This document shows, piece by piece, positions 49,987 through 60,481 of a stretch of 64,000 bases of DNA. The notes under the pieces were generated by a model. It was not told the DNA's origin. It searched no databases and saw nothing but the letters and a program-made list of their open reading frames with translations. Both the position numbers and the translations under genes were made by a program. The DNA comes from Marinobacter salexigens (GTDB taxonomy: Bacteria; Pseudomonadota; Gammaproteobacteria; Pseudomonadales; Oleiphilaceae): NCBI RefSeq assembly GCF_018860765.1, contig NZ_JAHKPV010000019.1, positions 377,972-441,971 on the forward strand, given 5' to 3'. Positions within the stretch are counted from its first letter, which is position 1. Every line of letters begins with the position of its first letter.

Positions 49987-50060
49987 TAGGATGGCCCGAC
50001 CGAGCCCTACACGGACGTATTCACGGGCGCTTTTTGGAAAGAGGTTTCCACTCCACTCCC
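49987..50060 (+). ncRNA. Truncated TwoAYGGAY-like element, copy F
   Basis: Only the right part of the element is present. It begins with AGGATGGCC, the loop and right side of hairpin 1, then TAC-ACGGAC-GTA as hairpin 2, then a right-arm-like tail. The two GGA triplets (49989 and 50013) are 24 nt apart, as in the full copies. The left arm and left half of hairpin 1 are missing and the miaB stop codon takes their place. Confidence 0.5.
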
Positions 50061-50115
50061 ATAGCAACCAAGCTTGATATGCGTACTCCCGAAACGAAGT
50101 AAAAACGGAGAAAAT

Positions 50116-51111
50116 TTGAACACCAACGATTCCAGACAATTTGATTTACACCCGGCAGACCAACACAGGCTTACCACCCTATGTGGACAGTTTGATGAGA
50201 ATTTGAAACACGTCGAACGCCGCCTGCAAGTCTCTATTAACCGACGAGGCCACCACTTCCGGGTGGAGGGTGAAACCGAACACGTTGCCGCTGCGGTGGA
50301 AGTGATTCGGCACCTGTATCGGGAAACCGAAGCCACAGACGACATCTCCCCAGACACCGTGCACCTGTACATCCGGGAAACCGGGTTTGAGAGGCTGCCC
50401 GAAGACATACCTTTTGATGGCGCCGTTACCATCATCAAAACCCCCAAACTCACCGCCAAGCCCCGTGGTGCGAATCAGCAAAAGTATGTTCACAGTATTC
50501 GCTCCCACGACATTAACTTTGGCATTGGCCCTGCCGGTACAGGCAAGACCTGGCTGGCGGTGGCGTGCGCGGTGGAGGCACTAAAAGACGAGCAAGTGAA
50601 GCGGATTCTATTGGTTCGTCCGGCCGTCGAGGCGGGTGAGAAACTTGGCTTCCTGCCCGGGGATCTAGCGCAGAAGGTGGATCCATATCTGCGACCGTTG
50701 TACGACGCCCTCTATGAAATGCTTGGCTTTGACAACGTTACACGCTTGATTGAGAAAAGTGTGATCGAGATTGCACCTCTCGCCTTCATGCGTGGCCGCA
50801 CCCTGAACAACTCGTTTATTATTCTCGACGAAAGTCAGAACACCACCCGCGAGCAGATGAAAATGTTCCTAACGCGCATCGGCTTTGGGTCCACCGCAGT
50901 GATTACCGGCGATACTACTCAGGTAGACCTTCCACGCGGCCAAAACTCGGGGTTGATCCACGCAGCAACCGTTTTGAAAAATGTAACTGGCATCGGTTTT
51001 ACCCGTTTTGAGGCCAAAGACGTGGTTCGGCATCCACTGGTCCAGCGAATTGTAGAAGCCTATGATTCAATTGACGAAGGGAGCAACAAAGGGAGCGACC
51101 GCAAACAGTGA
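50116..51111 (+). CDS. ybeZ: PhoH-family ATPase (YbeZ)
   Basis: This is a PhoH-like P-loop protein, usually paired with YbeY in ribosome-linked RNA processing. A TTG at 50116, five bases after a GGAG box, gives 331 residues; the frame also opens at a TTG at 50074 without a ribosome binding site. Walker A is Gly-Pro-Ala-Gly-Thr-Gly-Lys-Thr near residue 138 and Walker B Ile-Leu-Asp-Glu-Ser-Gln-Asn near 238. It overlaps the ybeY start, forming the conserved ybeZ-ybeY-corC-lnt run. Confidence 0.9.
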   Translation: MNTNDSRQFDLHPADQHRLTTLCGQFDENLKHVERRLQVSINRRGHHFRVEGETEHVAAAVEVIRHLYRETEATDDISPDTVHLYIRETGFERLPEDIPFDGAVTIIKTPKLTAKPRGANQQKYVHSIRSHDINFGIGPAGTGKTWLAVACAVEALKDEQVKRILLVRPAVEAGEKLGFLPGDLAQKVDPYLRPLYDALYEMLGFDNVTRLIEKSVIEIAPLAFMRGRTLNNSFIILDESQNTTREQMKMFLTRIGFGSTAVITGDTTQVDLPRGQNSGLIHAATVLKNVTGIGFTRFEAKDVVRHPLVQRIVEAYDSIDEGSNKGSDRKQ

Positions 51112-51581
51112 ATGAGCTGACGGTTGATCTCCAGAATGTATTCGATGGGTCTGGCGTGCCGGGTGAGTCACAATTTCAGGCTTGGGCTCAAGCAGCCTGG
51201 CTGGGTGCGGATACATCGGAAGTCACGGTTCGTATCGTTGGCATCGAAGAGAGCCAGTCACTGAATCACCAATACCGAGGCAAGGACAAACCCACCAATG
51301 TGTTGTCCTTTCCATTTGAAGCGCCAGCCGGTATAACGGTGCCATTGGCAGGGGATCTCGTTATTTGTGCCCCAGTTGTAGAAAATGAGGCAAAAGTACA
51401 ACACAAAGAACTATCGGCCCATTGGGCACATATGGTTATTCACGGCATGTTGCATCTTCAGGGATACGATCATATAAATGACGAAGATGCTGATGCGATG
51501 GAAGCCTTGGAAATTCAATTGCTGGCAAAGTTTGGCTTCAGCAATCCCTACGAAGCAGAGGAAACGGTAAAAGACTCATGA
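51108..51581 (+). CDS. ybeY: Endoribonuclease YbeY
   Basis: YbeY is a zinc-dependent endoribonuclease needed for 16S rRNA 3'-end maturation and 70S quality control. A GTG at 51108 overlaps the ybeZ stop (GTGA) and gives 157 residues. The metal-binding motif His-Gly-Met-Leu-His-Leu-Gln-Gly-Tyr-Asp-His (H-x3-H-x5-H) is near residue 120. The nearby ATG at 51112 is out of frame. Its stop overlaps the corC ATG. Confidence 0.93.
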   Translation: MNELTVDLQNVFDGSGVPGESQFQAWAQAAWLGADTSEVTVRIVGIEESQSLNHQYRGKDKPTNVLSFPFEAPAGITVPLAGDLVICAPVVENEAKVQHKELSAHWAHMVIHGMLHLQGYDHINDEDADAMEALEIQLLAKFGFSNPYEAEETVKDS

Positions 51582-52426
51582 GCGACGATCAGTCGAGTCG
51601 CAGTCAGGGCTCCAACAAGTCCTGGCTGGAGCGTATATCACATGCCTTCTCCAGTGGGCCAGAATCAGCCGAAGACGTGCTGGAGGTGCTAAGAAGCGCG
51701 GAAACTGAGGGCATCATCGACGCCGATGCCATGAGCATCATCGAAGGTGCCATGCAAGTCGTGGACATGCGGGTGGATGAAATCATGATTCCCCGCTCCC
51801 AAATGGTCACTGTACGTGCTTCTCAGGACCCTAAAGAATATCTTGGTGAAATTATCCGGTCTGCCCATAGCCGTTTCCCGGTTATTGGCGATAGTCAAGA
51901 TGATGTGATCGGTGTACTTCTTGCTAAAGACCTCCTGCCTCTGGCGCTTGATGACGATATGGACTGGTCGCACGTGCGCGAACTTCTGCGCCCACCCACC
52001 TTTGTGCCTGAAAGCAAGCGCCTGAACCAGCTGCTCAAGCAGTTCAAGGAAAACCGCAATCACATGGCCATCGTCGTGGACGAATACGGCGGCACGGCGG
52101 GTCTGGTAACCATTGAAGATGTGCTGGAGCAAATCGTCGGAGAAATCGAAGATGAACACGATTTCGACGAAGAAACACACATCAAGGCCCGAGGCGATGG
52201 CTCCCACACCGTAAAGGCGGTCACCCCGGTTGATGACTTCAACGAGTTTTTTAATACCGGATTTGATGAAGAAGAGTTCGACACCATTGGCGGCGTAGTG
52301 CTCAAAGAATTTGGTCACCTGCCCAGACGTGGCGAAACGGTTGAATTTGGCGGTTTGCGCTTTACTATTGCCAACGCTGATAACCGTGTCATCCGTCTGG
52401 TACAGGTAACCCGTAGTGAGCCTTGA
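51578..52426 (+). CDS. corC: CorC/HlyC-family CBS-domain protein
   Basis: The 282-residue protein has two CBS domains (about residues 65-190) and a C-terminal CorC_HlyC transporter-associated domain (about 200-280). The membrane domain of longer CorC-type Mg2+ exporters is absent. This is the YbeX type, tied to ybeZ-ybeY and linked to magnesium and ribosome homeostasis. It starts on the ybeY stop (ATGA) and overlaps lnt by 11 bases. Confidence 0.88.
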   Translation: MSDDQSSRSQGSNKSWLERISHAFSSGPESAEDVLEVLRSAETEGIIDADAMSIIEGAMQVVDMRVDEIMIPRSQMVTVRASQDPKEYLGEIIRSAHSRFPVIGDSQDDVIGVLLAKDLLPLALDDDMDWSHVRELLRPPTFVPESKRLNQLLKQFKENRNHMAIVVDEYGGTAGLVTIEDVLEQIVGEIEDEHDFDEETHIKARGDGSHTVKAVTPVDDFNEFFNTGFDEEEFDTIGGVVLKEFGHLPRRGETVEFGGLRFTIANADNRVIRLVQVTRSEP

Positions 52427-53966
52427 TCAACCATCGCCTTTTAACGCCCCAGCTTATTCGTTTTTCTCCAACCGCTGGTTAAGCGCGGCAACCCTTTTGG
52501 TTGCCGGCGCCCTGCAAACCCTGACCTTCTCGCCCTTCCACTTCTGGTGGCTTGGGCCGATTTCCGTGATGCTTATTGCGCTGGTATCCATTTCTTTGCC
52601 CGCAAGCAAACTATTCACGGCGGGTTTTCTGGCTGGCTTGGGGCTATTTAGCTCGGGGGCTACTTGGGTCTACATTAGCATCAGTGAATTCGGGAACACC
52701 TCCATTCCCGTTTCAGTTTTGCTCACAGCGGCCTTTGTGGCGGTGCTGGCTCTATTTCCGGCACTCGCCTTCTGGTTTTGGGGCAAACTGGCGAAAAACA
52801 GCGCTGTAAGGCGGCTGATTCTATTCCCAGCCATCTGGATTCTCGGCGACTGGCTCCGCGGCTGGCTATTGACAGGTTTCCCCTGGCTCTATCTTGGCAC
52901 TGCCCATACCGACGGGCCACTGGCAGGATTAGCGCCCGTGGTCGGCGTTCACGGCCTCACGTTTGTGATCGCGGCAAGCGGTGCTGCCATTGTCGCTGCA
53001 GGCTGGCTTATCGCCCGACAGCGCTTAGCTAGCGCTGGAGTCGTCGCAGTTGTGGCACTCACTCCTTGGATTGCCGCCCCGGTGCTCAATAAGGTCGACT
53101 GGACCGATATCAGTACCGAGCCCACGTCTGTGGCCGCTATGCAGGGCAACATTCCGCAGCAGGTCAAGTGGGACCCGGAGTTTCTGAAGGACCAGATTGT
53201 GGCTTATCTGGGCATGACGGAACCTTACTGGAACACTGATCTAATCCTTTGGCCAGAAACGGCTATCCCCATCCCTCAGGATCAGGCAGGTAAGATCATT
53301 GACCACATTGCGGAGCAGCTGGGTGACGAGAGCACGCTGATAACCGGTATTCCGTGGTACGGGTTCAGCGAGCGGGCTAGCGACTTCACCTTCCACAATA
53401 GCATTACGGCCATTGGGAACGGCGAAGGAATTTATCACAAGCAGAAGTTGGTGCCTTTTGGGGAGTATGTTCCGCTTGAGGGCGTTTTACGCGGGTTGAT
53501 CGGTTTTTTTGATTTACCCATGTCGAGCTTTACCCGGGGCCCGGAAAACCAGTCGCCTTTGATCGCTAATGGTACCAAGGTGATGCCTTTTATCTGTTAT
53601 GAGGTGGCTTACCCGGACTTTCTTGCTCGCAATGCGGTGAATTCGGATTTGCTGCTAACGATCAGTAACGATGGTTGGTTCGGTGATTCTGTGGGGCCGT
53701 TGCAACATTTACAGATTGCGCGTATGCGAGCTTTGGAAACCGGGCGTTATATGATTCGCGGTACCAATAATGGGGTGACGGCGATCATCGATAACAAGGG
53801 GCAGATTACGGCACGTATTCCGCAGTTTGAGCGTGCGGTGCTAACTGGTGAGGCATTTAAGGCTAGTGGTAGCACGCCATACATGATGACGGCTTCTTGG
53901 CCGGTTCTTACCTTGGCGTTGATTTTGATTGTGTTTGTTCGTGAGAGGGTTATTCCTAAGAACTGA
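52416..53966 (+). CDS. lnt: Apolipoprotein N-acyltransferase
   Basis: Lnt adds the third acyl chain to lipoproteins in the inner membrane. The GTG at 52416 lies within the end of corC and gives 516 residues. About six to eight membrane helices fill the first 210 residues, followed by the nitrilase-like periplasmic domain. The Glu-Lys-Cys triad is visible in Trp-Pro-Glu-Thr-Ala, Lys-Gln-Lys-Leu-Val-Pro-Phe-Gly-Glu-Tyr and Ile-Cys-Tyr-Glu, and one more helix ends the chain. Confidence 0.94.
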   Translation: MSLDQPSPFNAPAYSFFSNRWLSAATLLVAGALQTLTFSPFHFWWLGPISVMLIALVSISLPASKLFTAGFLAGLGLFSSGATWVYISISEFGNTSIPVSVLLTAAFVAVLALFPALAFWFWGKLAKNSAVRRLILFPAIWILGDWLRGWLLTGFPWLYLGTAHTDGPLAGLAPVVGVHGLTFVIAASGAAIVAAGWLIARQRLASAGVVAVVALTPWIAAPVLNKVDWTDISTEPTSVAAMQGNIPQQVKWDPEFLKDQIVAYLGMTEPYWNTDLILWPETAIPIPQDQAGKIIDHIAEQLGDESTLITGIPWYGFSERASDFTFHNSITAIGNGEGIYHKQKLVPFGEYVPLEGVLRGLIGFFDLPMSSFTRGPENQSPLIANGTKVMPFICYEVAYPDFLARNAVNSDLLLTISNDGWFGDSVGPLQHLQIARMRALETGRYMIRGTNNGVTAIIDNKGQITARIPQFERAVLTGEAFKASGSTPYMMTASWPVLTLALILIVFVRERVIPKN

Positions 53967-53996
53967 ACCCCTCATAGCTATATTTTCGCAGCACGC

Positions 53997-54103
53997 AACC
54001 AAGATCGGGCAGCTTTTCAAAACACGCCGCAAGTACATCCTTGTAGGCTCGGCTCCGCCATCCATGGCTCCGCACGGTTTTGAAAAGCTGCCCGATCTCG
54101 GTT
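53997..54103 (-). ncRNA. TwoAYGGAY-like structured element, copy D
   Basis: Arms 53997-54023 and 54077-54103 are 27-nt inverted repeats with one mismatch. The 53-nt core, read on the minus strand, holds GCC-ATGGAT-GGC and TAC-AAGGAT-GTA hairpins with GGA triplets 23 nt apart. It lies between the convergent ends of lnt and the zinc-ribbon gene. With copy E it flanks the zinc-ribbon gene in opposite orientation. Confidence 0.65.
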
Positions 54104-54152
54104 ACCCCGAGCCCGGAAGCAGCCTGCTAGCCCCTCTTTCACCGACTAGGTA

Positions 54153-54701
54153 TCAGCTTTCCTTGCGCGGCCAAATACTGGTAACCCGCTTGTAGTATTG
54201 CGATCCGCAGGCTTCGCATGGTTCTAAATGGCTAGTCGATGTGAGGCACAGCATGTGCTCGCAGTTCAGACACTGGAACATACCAGCGGTGGCCACTTCC
54301 CCGGCGATGTATTGCCCGGCGTCGTGGCTTTCGAGTTTTTGCTTCAGTGCGAGAGTATCGACCAACGTTTGGTCGGCAACCGACAACAAACGCTCGGAAA
54401 GCCGCTGCTCTAGCAACGCCAAATCAAGCTGCAACCATTCCGCCAATCCTTCACCGGTTTCGTCCACAAAGTGGATAAGGTGCTCAAGATCTCGCTGAAG
54501 GTAGGTCCCGAGGAGGCTGATTTCATCTCTGGTCATCTCCTCCAGCTCTTGCTCTGCCTCAATCGCTTTATCAACCTCTTCTTCCAAAGTGTCCAAAGAA
54601 GTTTCCTGTATTGCTCTTAGGCGGCTCTGCACTCGCTCAAGCATACGGTCATAGACCTCGAGGGCTTTTCCGGATAAGTGACTTCTTTCGGGCTCTGTCA
54701 T
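54153..54701 (-). CDS. Zinc-ribbon protein of the DUF1451 (YbeL) family
   Basis: The first 130 or so residues of this 182-residue protein are acidic and helical. The C-terminus holds a zinc ribbon: Cys-Leu-Asn-Cys-Glu-His near residue 143, and Cys-Glu-Ala-Cys-Gly-Ser near 163. This is the DUF1451/YbeL pattern, of unknown function. YbeL also lies near leuS in E. coli. The gene is flanked on both sides by structured repeat copies D and E. Confidence 0.8.
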   Translation of the reverse strand: MTEPERSHLSGKALEVYDRMLERVQSRLRAIQETSLDTLEEEVDKAIEAEQELEEMTRDEISLLGTYLQRDLEHLIHFVDETGEGLAEWLQLDLALLEQRLSERLLSVADQTLVDTLALKQKLESHDAGQYIAGEVATAGMFQCLNCEHMLCLTSTSHLEPCEACGSQYYKRVTSIWPRKES

Positions 54702-54729
54702 TAAGGACTCCTCATAATTTACGGGGCGT

Positions 54730-54827
54730 CAGCCGGTGGGTCTCCCCGGAACTGTCGGCAGCAGGGATGCTGCCGTCAAGCCTACATGGATGTATTCACG
54801 GCGTGTTCCGGGGAGAGCCAACAGCTG
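54730..54827 (+). ncRNA. TwoAYGGAY-like structured element, copy E
   Basis: Arms 54730-54752 and 54805-54827 are 23-nt inverted repeats with three mismatches. The 52-nt core holds GGCAGC-AGGGAT-GCTGCC and TAC-ATGGAT-GTA hairpins with GGA triplets 23 nt apart. It lies between the divergent starts of the zinc-ribbon gene and leuS, in the sense direction for leuS. Confidence 0.65.
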
Positions 54828-54935
54828 GCAACCTTCAGCTTATTTATCATCATGGCACAGTATCAGGCTTTTGGCAGGCTACCTGTTACGCCTTGTGTGC
54901 GTTAGAATGTTCGGCCGCTCCGCACATCATTTTGA

Positions 54936-57548
<2,613 letters not shown>

Positions 57549-57549
57549 T

Positions 57550-58140
57550 ATGCAGCTCCGCACTGTGTATGCAGGCACCGCCAAATGGGTTGTCGCCGGG
57601 TTACTGGCGGCCAACCTAGGTGCCTGCGGCTTCCAGTTGCGGAGCGCACCGCCGGTTTCCTCGGCTTTAGAACCGCTTATGCTGGACTGTCAGCCTCCCG
57701 TACCTACTTCCCTTTGCCTAGCCGTGCGTCAGCAACTTGAACTTGGAGGCGTTGAGCTGGCAGCGGAGAAGGCAGGCTCAAACTATCAGCTCAGGATTCG
57801 CGGCTTTGAGCAGGATCGTCGCGCCTCGGCTATTACCGTTCAAGCTGCAGCCGCAGAGTACACACTTAGATACTCGGTGAACCTCGAGCTGATGAGCACG
57901 GATGGCGTTCCCGTTATTGCCAACACACGCCTCACCACTACAGAGAGCTACAGGTACGACGAGACCAATGTACTCGCCAAACAGCGCGAGGAAGACAATC
58001 TGCAGCAGCAATTAAGCGATCGATTAGCCCAACAGATCGTCTTCCGACTTGCTCCGATTACCAGACAACGGCTACAAGAAATCCGCGACCAACACCAGAA
58101 GCCCAACTCTCCGGCAAAATCGCAAAACGCCGCACCATGA
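57550..58140 (+). CDS. lptE: LPS-assembly lipoprotein LptE
   Basis: LptE is the lipoprotein plug of the LptD outer-membrane translocon. The 196-residue protein has a lipoprotein signal with lipobox Leu-Gly-Ala-Cys near residue 25, followed by Gly-Phe-Gln-Leu-Arg, the usual mature start. It begins 1 base after the leuS stop and overlaps holA by four bases. Confidence 0.92.
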   Translation: MQLRTVYAGTAKWVVAGLLAANLGACGFQLRSAPPVSSALEPLMLDCQPPVPTSLCLAVRQQLELGGVELAAEKAGSNYQLRIRGFEQDRRASAITVQAAAAEYTLRYSVNLELMSTDGVPVIANTRLTTTESYRYDETNVLAKQREEDNLQQQLSDRLAQQIVFRLAPITRQRLQEIRDQHQKPNSPAKSQNAAP

Positions 58141-59144
58141 AGACCAATCCGGGCCAACTGACACAGCTGCTCCGAAAAGGTCTCGCACCGGTCTACCTTA
58201 TTTCCGGAGACGAACCGTTACTGGTGCAGGAATGTTGCGATCAAATCCGAAGCGCTGCCAAAGATGCAGGCTTTCACGACCGTCTAACCTTTCATGCGGA
58301 TCAACAACTCGACTGGAACACTGTGGCCGACGAATTCAGTGCCATGTCCCTGTTCTCCGACCGGCGCCGAATCGAAATCCGCTTGCCGACAGGTAAGTTG
58401 GGAGACGGCCGCACCGTTATAGAACGGGTTCTTGCACAACCGCCGGAAGACATTATCCTCCTGCTGATCAGCACACGTCTGGACGCGGCAGAAACTCGCC
58501 GTAAGTGGTACAAAGAACTCCAATCCACAGGTGTGCATGTACCAGTATGGCCGGTGGACGCAGACAAGTTTTCTGGCTGGCTTCAACAGCGGGCTAAGAA
58601 CCAAGGCCTTAGCCTGACCCGCGGAGCACTCGCAATGCTGGCAGAACGGCTTGAGGGGAACCTGCTAGCCGCCAGTCAGGAGCTCAATCGACTGTCACTG
58701 CTGAGCAATGGCAGCACGATAGATGAAGAAACAATAGAGCAGGCCGTTCAGGACAGTTCGCGCTTTAACGGGTTTGAACTGGTAACCGAGCTACTTAGCG
58801 GCCGTGCGCCCCACGCTGGCAAGATGATTGGCGTGCTGCAGCAAGAAGGCGAAAACCCCCTCGGACTTCTGGCGGTACTAACCCGTGACATCAACTTGCT
58901 TCTGGAATTGAAAACGGGTGAGAACAGAGCGGAAACTCCCTCCGCATTCTTCAAAAAACGCGGCGTCTTCCAGCCACAACGGGCGCGGGCGCTGGAGCAA
59001 GCGGCCCGACGCCTTAACCCTGTTCAATTGCACGAAGCCTTAAGGCTGTGCAGCCAAGTTGATCGAGCCACAAAGGGCTTTGATACTCTGTCCCCCTGGC
59101 ACTACTTACGCGATATGTCGGTACTTCTGTCTGCAAGATCCTGA
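58137..59144 (+). CDS. holA: DNA polymerase III delta subunit
   Basis: HolA is the wrench subunit of the clamp loader that opens the beta sliding clamp. The 335-residue protein matches the family in length and pattern, with Pro-Val-Tyr-Leu-Ile-Ser-Gly-Asp-Glu-Pro-Leu near residue 16 and Asp-Ser-Ser-Arg-Phe-Asn-Gly-Phe-Glu-Leu near 200. It overlaps lptE (ATGA). Confidence 0.92.
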   Translation: MKTNPGQLTQLLRKGLAPVYLISGDEPLLVQECCDQIRSAAKDAGFHDRLTFHADQQLDWNTVADEFSAMSLFSDRRRIEIRLPTGKLGDGRTVIERVLAQPPEDIILLLISTRLDAAETRRKWYKELQSTGVHVPVWPVDADKFSGWLQQRAKNQGLSLTRGALAMLAERLEGNLLAASQELNRLSLLSNGSTIDEETIEQAVQDSSRFNGFELVTELLSGRAPHAGKMIGVLQQEGENPLGLLAVLTRDINLLLELKTGENRAETPSAFFKKRGVFQPQRARALEQAARRLNPVQLHEALRLCSQVDRATKGFDTLSPWHYLRDMSVLLSARS

Positions 59145-59253
59145 CATAGATCAAACGCAACCTATATATAACTTTTCTTGCCTCACTGTCACTTGACTGT
59201 TTTTCATACCCCGGCGCATGGTGGAGAACCACTCATTAACAGAGGTGCCTGAT

Positions 59254-59517
59254 ATGAGTATTCAAGAAGAACTTAAATCGCTCTCGGACAAAATCAAACA
59301 ATATCGCGACGAAGCACGCGTTCAGCTGCATTTGGCGGGTCAGGAAGTGAAAGATGAATTTGATGATCTCGAACAGGAGTGGGATAAATTCCGAGTCCGA
59401 TTTGATCAAGTCATGGATGAGGCGAGCGAAGCATCTCAGGAAGCACGGCAAACGGCAAAAAAACTGGGTGAAGATTTGAAGTCGAGTTACCAGAACATTC
59501 GCGACAAAATGAAGTAA
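59254..59517 (+). CDS. Small charged coiled-coil protein, function unknown
   Basis: The ATG at 59254 gives an 87-residue protein that is almost entirely helical and charged, with few hydrophobic residues. Heptad-like spacing runs through most of its length (Asp-Glu-Phe-Asp-Asp-Leu-Glu-Gln-Glu-Trp and Ala-Ser-Glu-Ala-Ser-Gln-Glu-Ala). It has no signal peptide or membrane segment. It could be a stress or structural small protein, but I recognise no family. It has its own upstream region of 109 bases after holA. Confidence 0.6.
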   Translation: MSIQEELKSLSDKIKQYRDEARVQLHLAGQEVKDEFDDLEQEWDKFRVRFDQVMDEASEASQEARQTAKKLGEDLKSSYQNIRDKMK

Positions 59518-59559
59518 AAACGTTAAGCCGTTAACACTACGCTGTAAATTTTAACCTAA

Positions 59560-59580
59560 GGGCTCTTGTTTCAGGAGCCC
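59560..59580 (+). terminator. Stem-loop after the small coiled-coil gene
   Basis: A 7-bp stem (59560-59566 with 59574-59580, one T-G pair) lies 42 bases after the stop codon. It lacks a strong T-run, so terminator function is uncertain. I see nothing else in the 199 bases before the next gene. Confidence 0.35.
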
Positions 59581-59716
59581 TCATGCCATAATCCTCTTTA
59601 TAGGTGAACTGAGCGTCATAATTTAACAGGAAGTCTGGCCTATTTTGCCAATTGCAGTGACAAATGGGGCCCGGTTCGCCAAGGCGCCGTCAGACGCTAA
59701 GAGGTAACATTGGCTC

Positions 59717-60352
59717 ATGAAAAACTCGCTTACCATCACCACTGCTCTTGTTCTGTTTGTAGCAACGACACTTGTTGTCGCACAAAATACACGCTTCAGC
59801 GACCCGGACACTGTCATTAAAGAGGAGTTCTGGGGGAACCTATATTCGGAAGGCGGTCAATCCTTCTTCTGCGACAAAGAATTCTCTAAGAAAGGCTTCT
59901 CGCTGACAGAGGGGTATATTTACCCTCTCGCCGATATACGCAATGCTCTTTCATGTGGCACTACACGTCAGTGCGAGCAAGACAACCGCTATCGCCAAAT
60001 TGCTTCTGACCTTCACAATATGATTCCAGTAGGGAATCGTACCGAACTTCGACGCCGAAACACTCGCTATGACAATATTGAGGCCTCAATTGAAGAAAAC
60101 GATTGTGGTATCCGAGAAAGCGGCCTCTTCTTCGAGCCTCCCACCAAAGTAAAAGGCGATGTCGCCCGCAGTATGGGCTATATGGTTGGCACCTACGGCC
60201 TGCCCTGGCTTGGGCCAGCTCAGGTATTCCAAGGCTGGAACCGAGCCGACCCACCAGATGACAGAGAGCTGTCGCGGCACAAGCGCATAGCGGAGATTCA
60301 GGGAAATGAGAATCCCTTTATCACTGATCCCACCCGCATAGAGCGCCTTTAA
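59717..60352 (+). CDS. Endonuclease I-like secreted protein lacking the catalytic Glu-His pair
   Basis: The 211-residue protein has a signal peptide (residues 1-22) and aligns with the endonuclease I (EndA/Vvn) family. It shows Cys52, Cys80 and Cys86, Arg-Gln-Ile-Ala-Ser-Asp-Leu-His-Asn-Met-Ile-Pro (about residues 93-104), Lys-Gly-Asp-Val-Ala-Arg-Ser-Met-Gly-Tyr-Met and a C-terminal Gln-Gly-Asn-Glu-Asn-Pro-Phe. The family's Trp-Glu-His-Val-Met-Pro motif, which carries the general-base His and a metal-ligand Glu, is replaced by Glu-Gly-Tyr-Ile-Tyr-Pro (Gly66, Tyr67). The metal-site Asn101 remains. It is probably an inactive or altered periplasmic nuclease; the alignment is by eye. Confidence 0.7.
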   Translation: MKNSLTITTALVLFVATTLVVAQNTRFSDPDTVIKEEFWGNLYSEGGQSFFCDKEFSKKGFSLTEGYIYPLADIRNALSCGTTRQCEQDNRYRQIASDLHNMIPVGNRTELRRRNTRYDNIEASIEENDCGIRESGLFFEPPTKVKGDVARSMGYMVGTYGLPWLGPAQVFQGWNRADPPDDRELSRHKRIAEIQGNENPFITDPTRIERL

Positions 60353-60398
60353 TTTAGTACACCAGCTTAACTCACTGCCTAACGATCAAACTGAAATA

Positions 60399-60438
60399 CC
60401 ATAAAAAAAGCAGGCCAAAGAGGCTGCTTTTTTTATGG
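60399..60438. terminator. Bidirectional intrinsic terminator
   Basis: A perfect 15-bp inverted repeat (60399-60413 with 60424-60438) carries seven A on one side and seven T on the other. It stands between the convergent endonuclease-like and acyl-CoA dehydrogenase genes and can end transcription from both. Confidence 0.85.
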
Positions 60439-60481
60439 TCGATAGGGGCCTCAACTAGATAGAAGCCCCCACATAGGGCCG

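Noticed and set aside
48349..54827. CRISPR array or IS ends as an explanation for the repeats
   Set aside because: Copies are dispersed, contain no regular spacers, have no transposase or constant terminal sequence, and no target-site duplication was seen.
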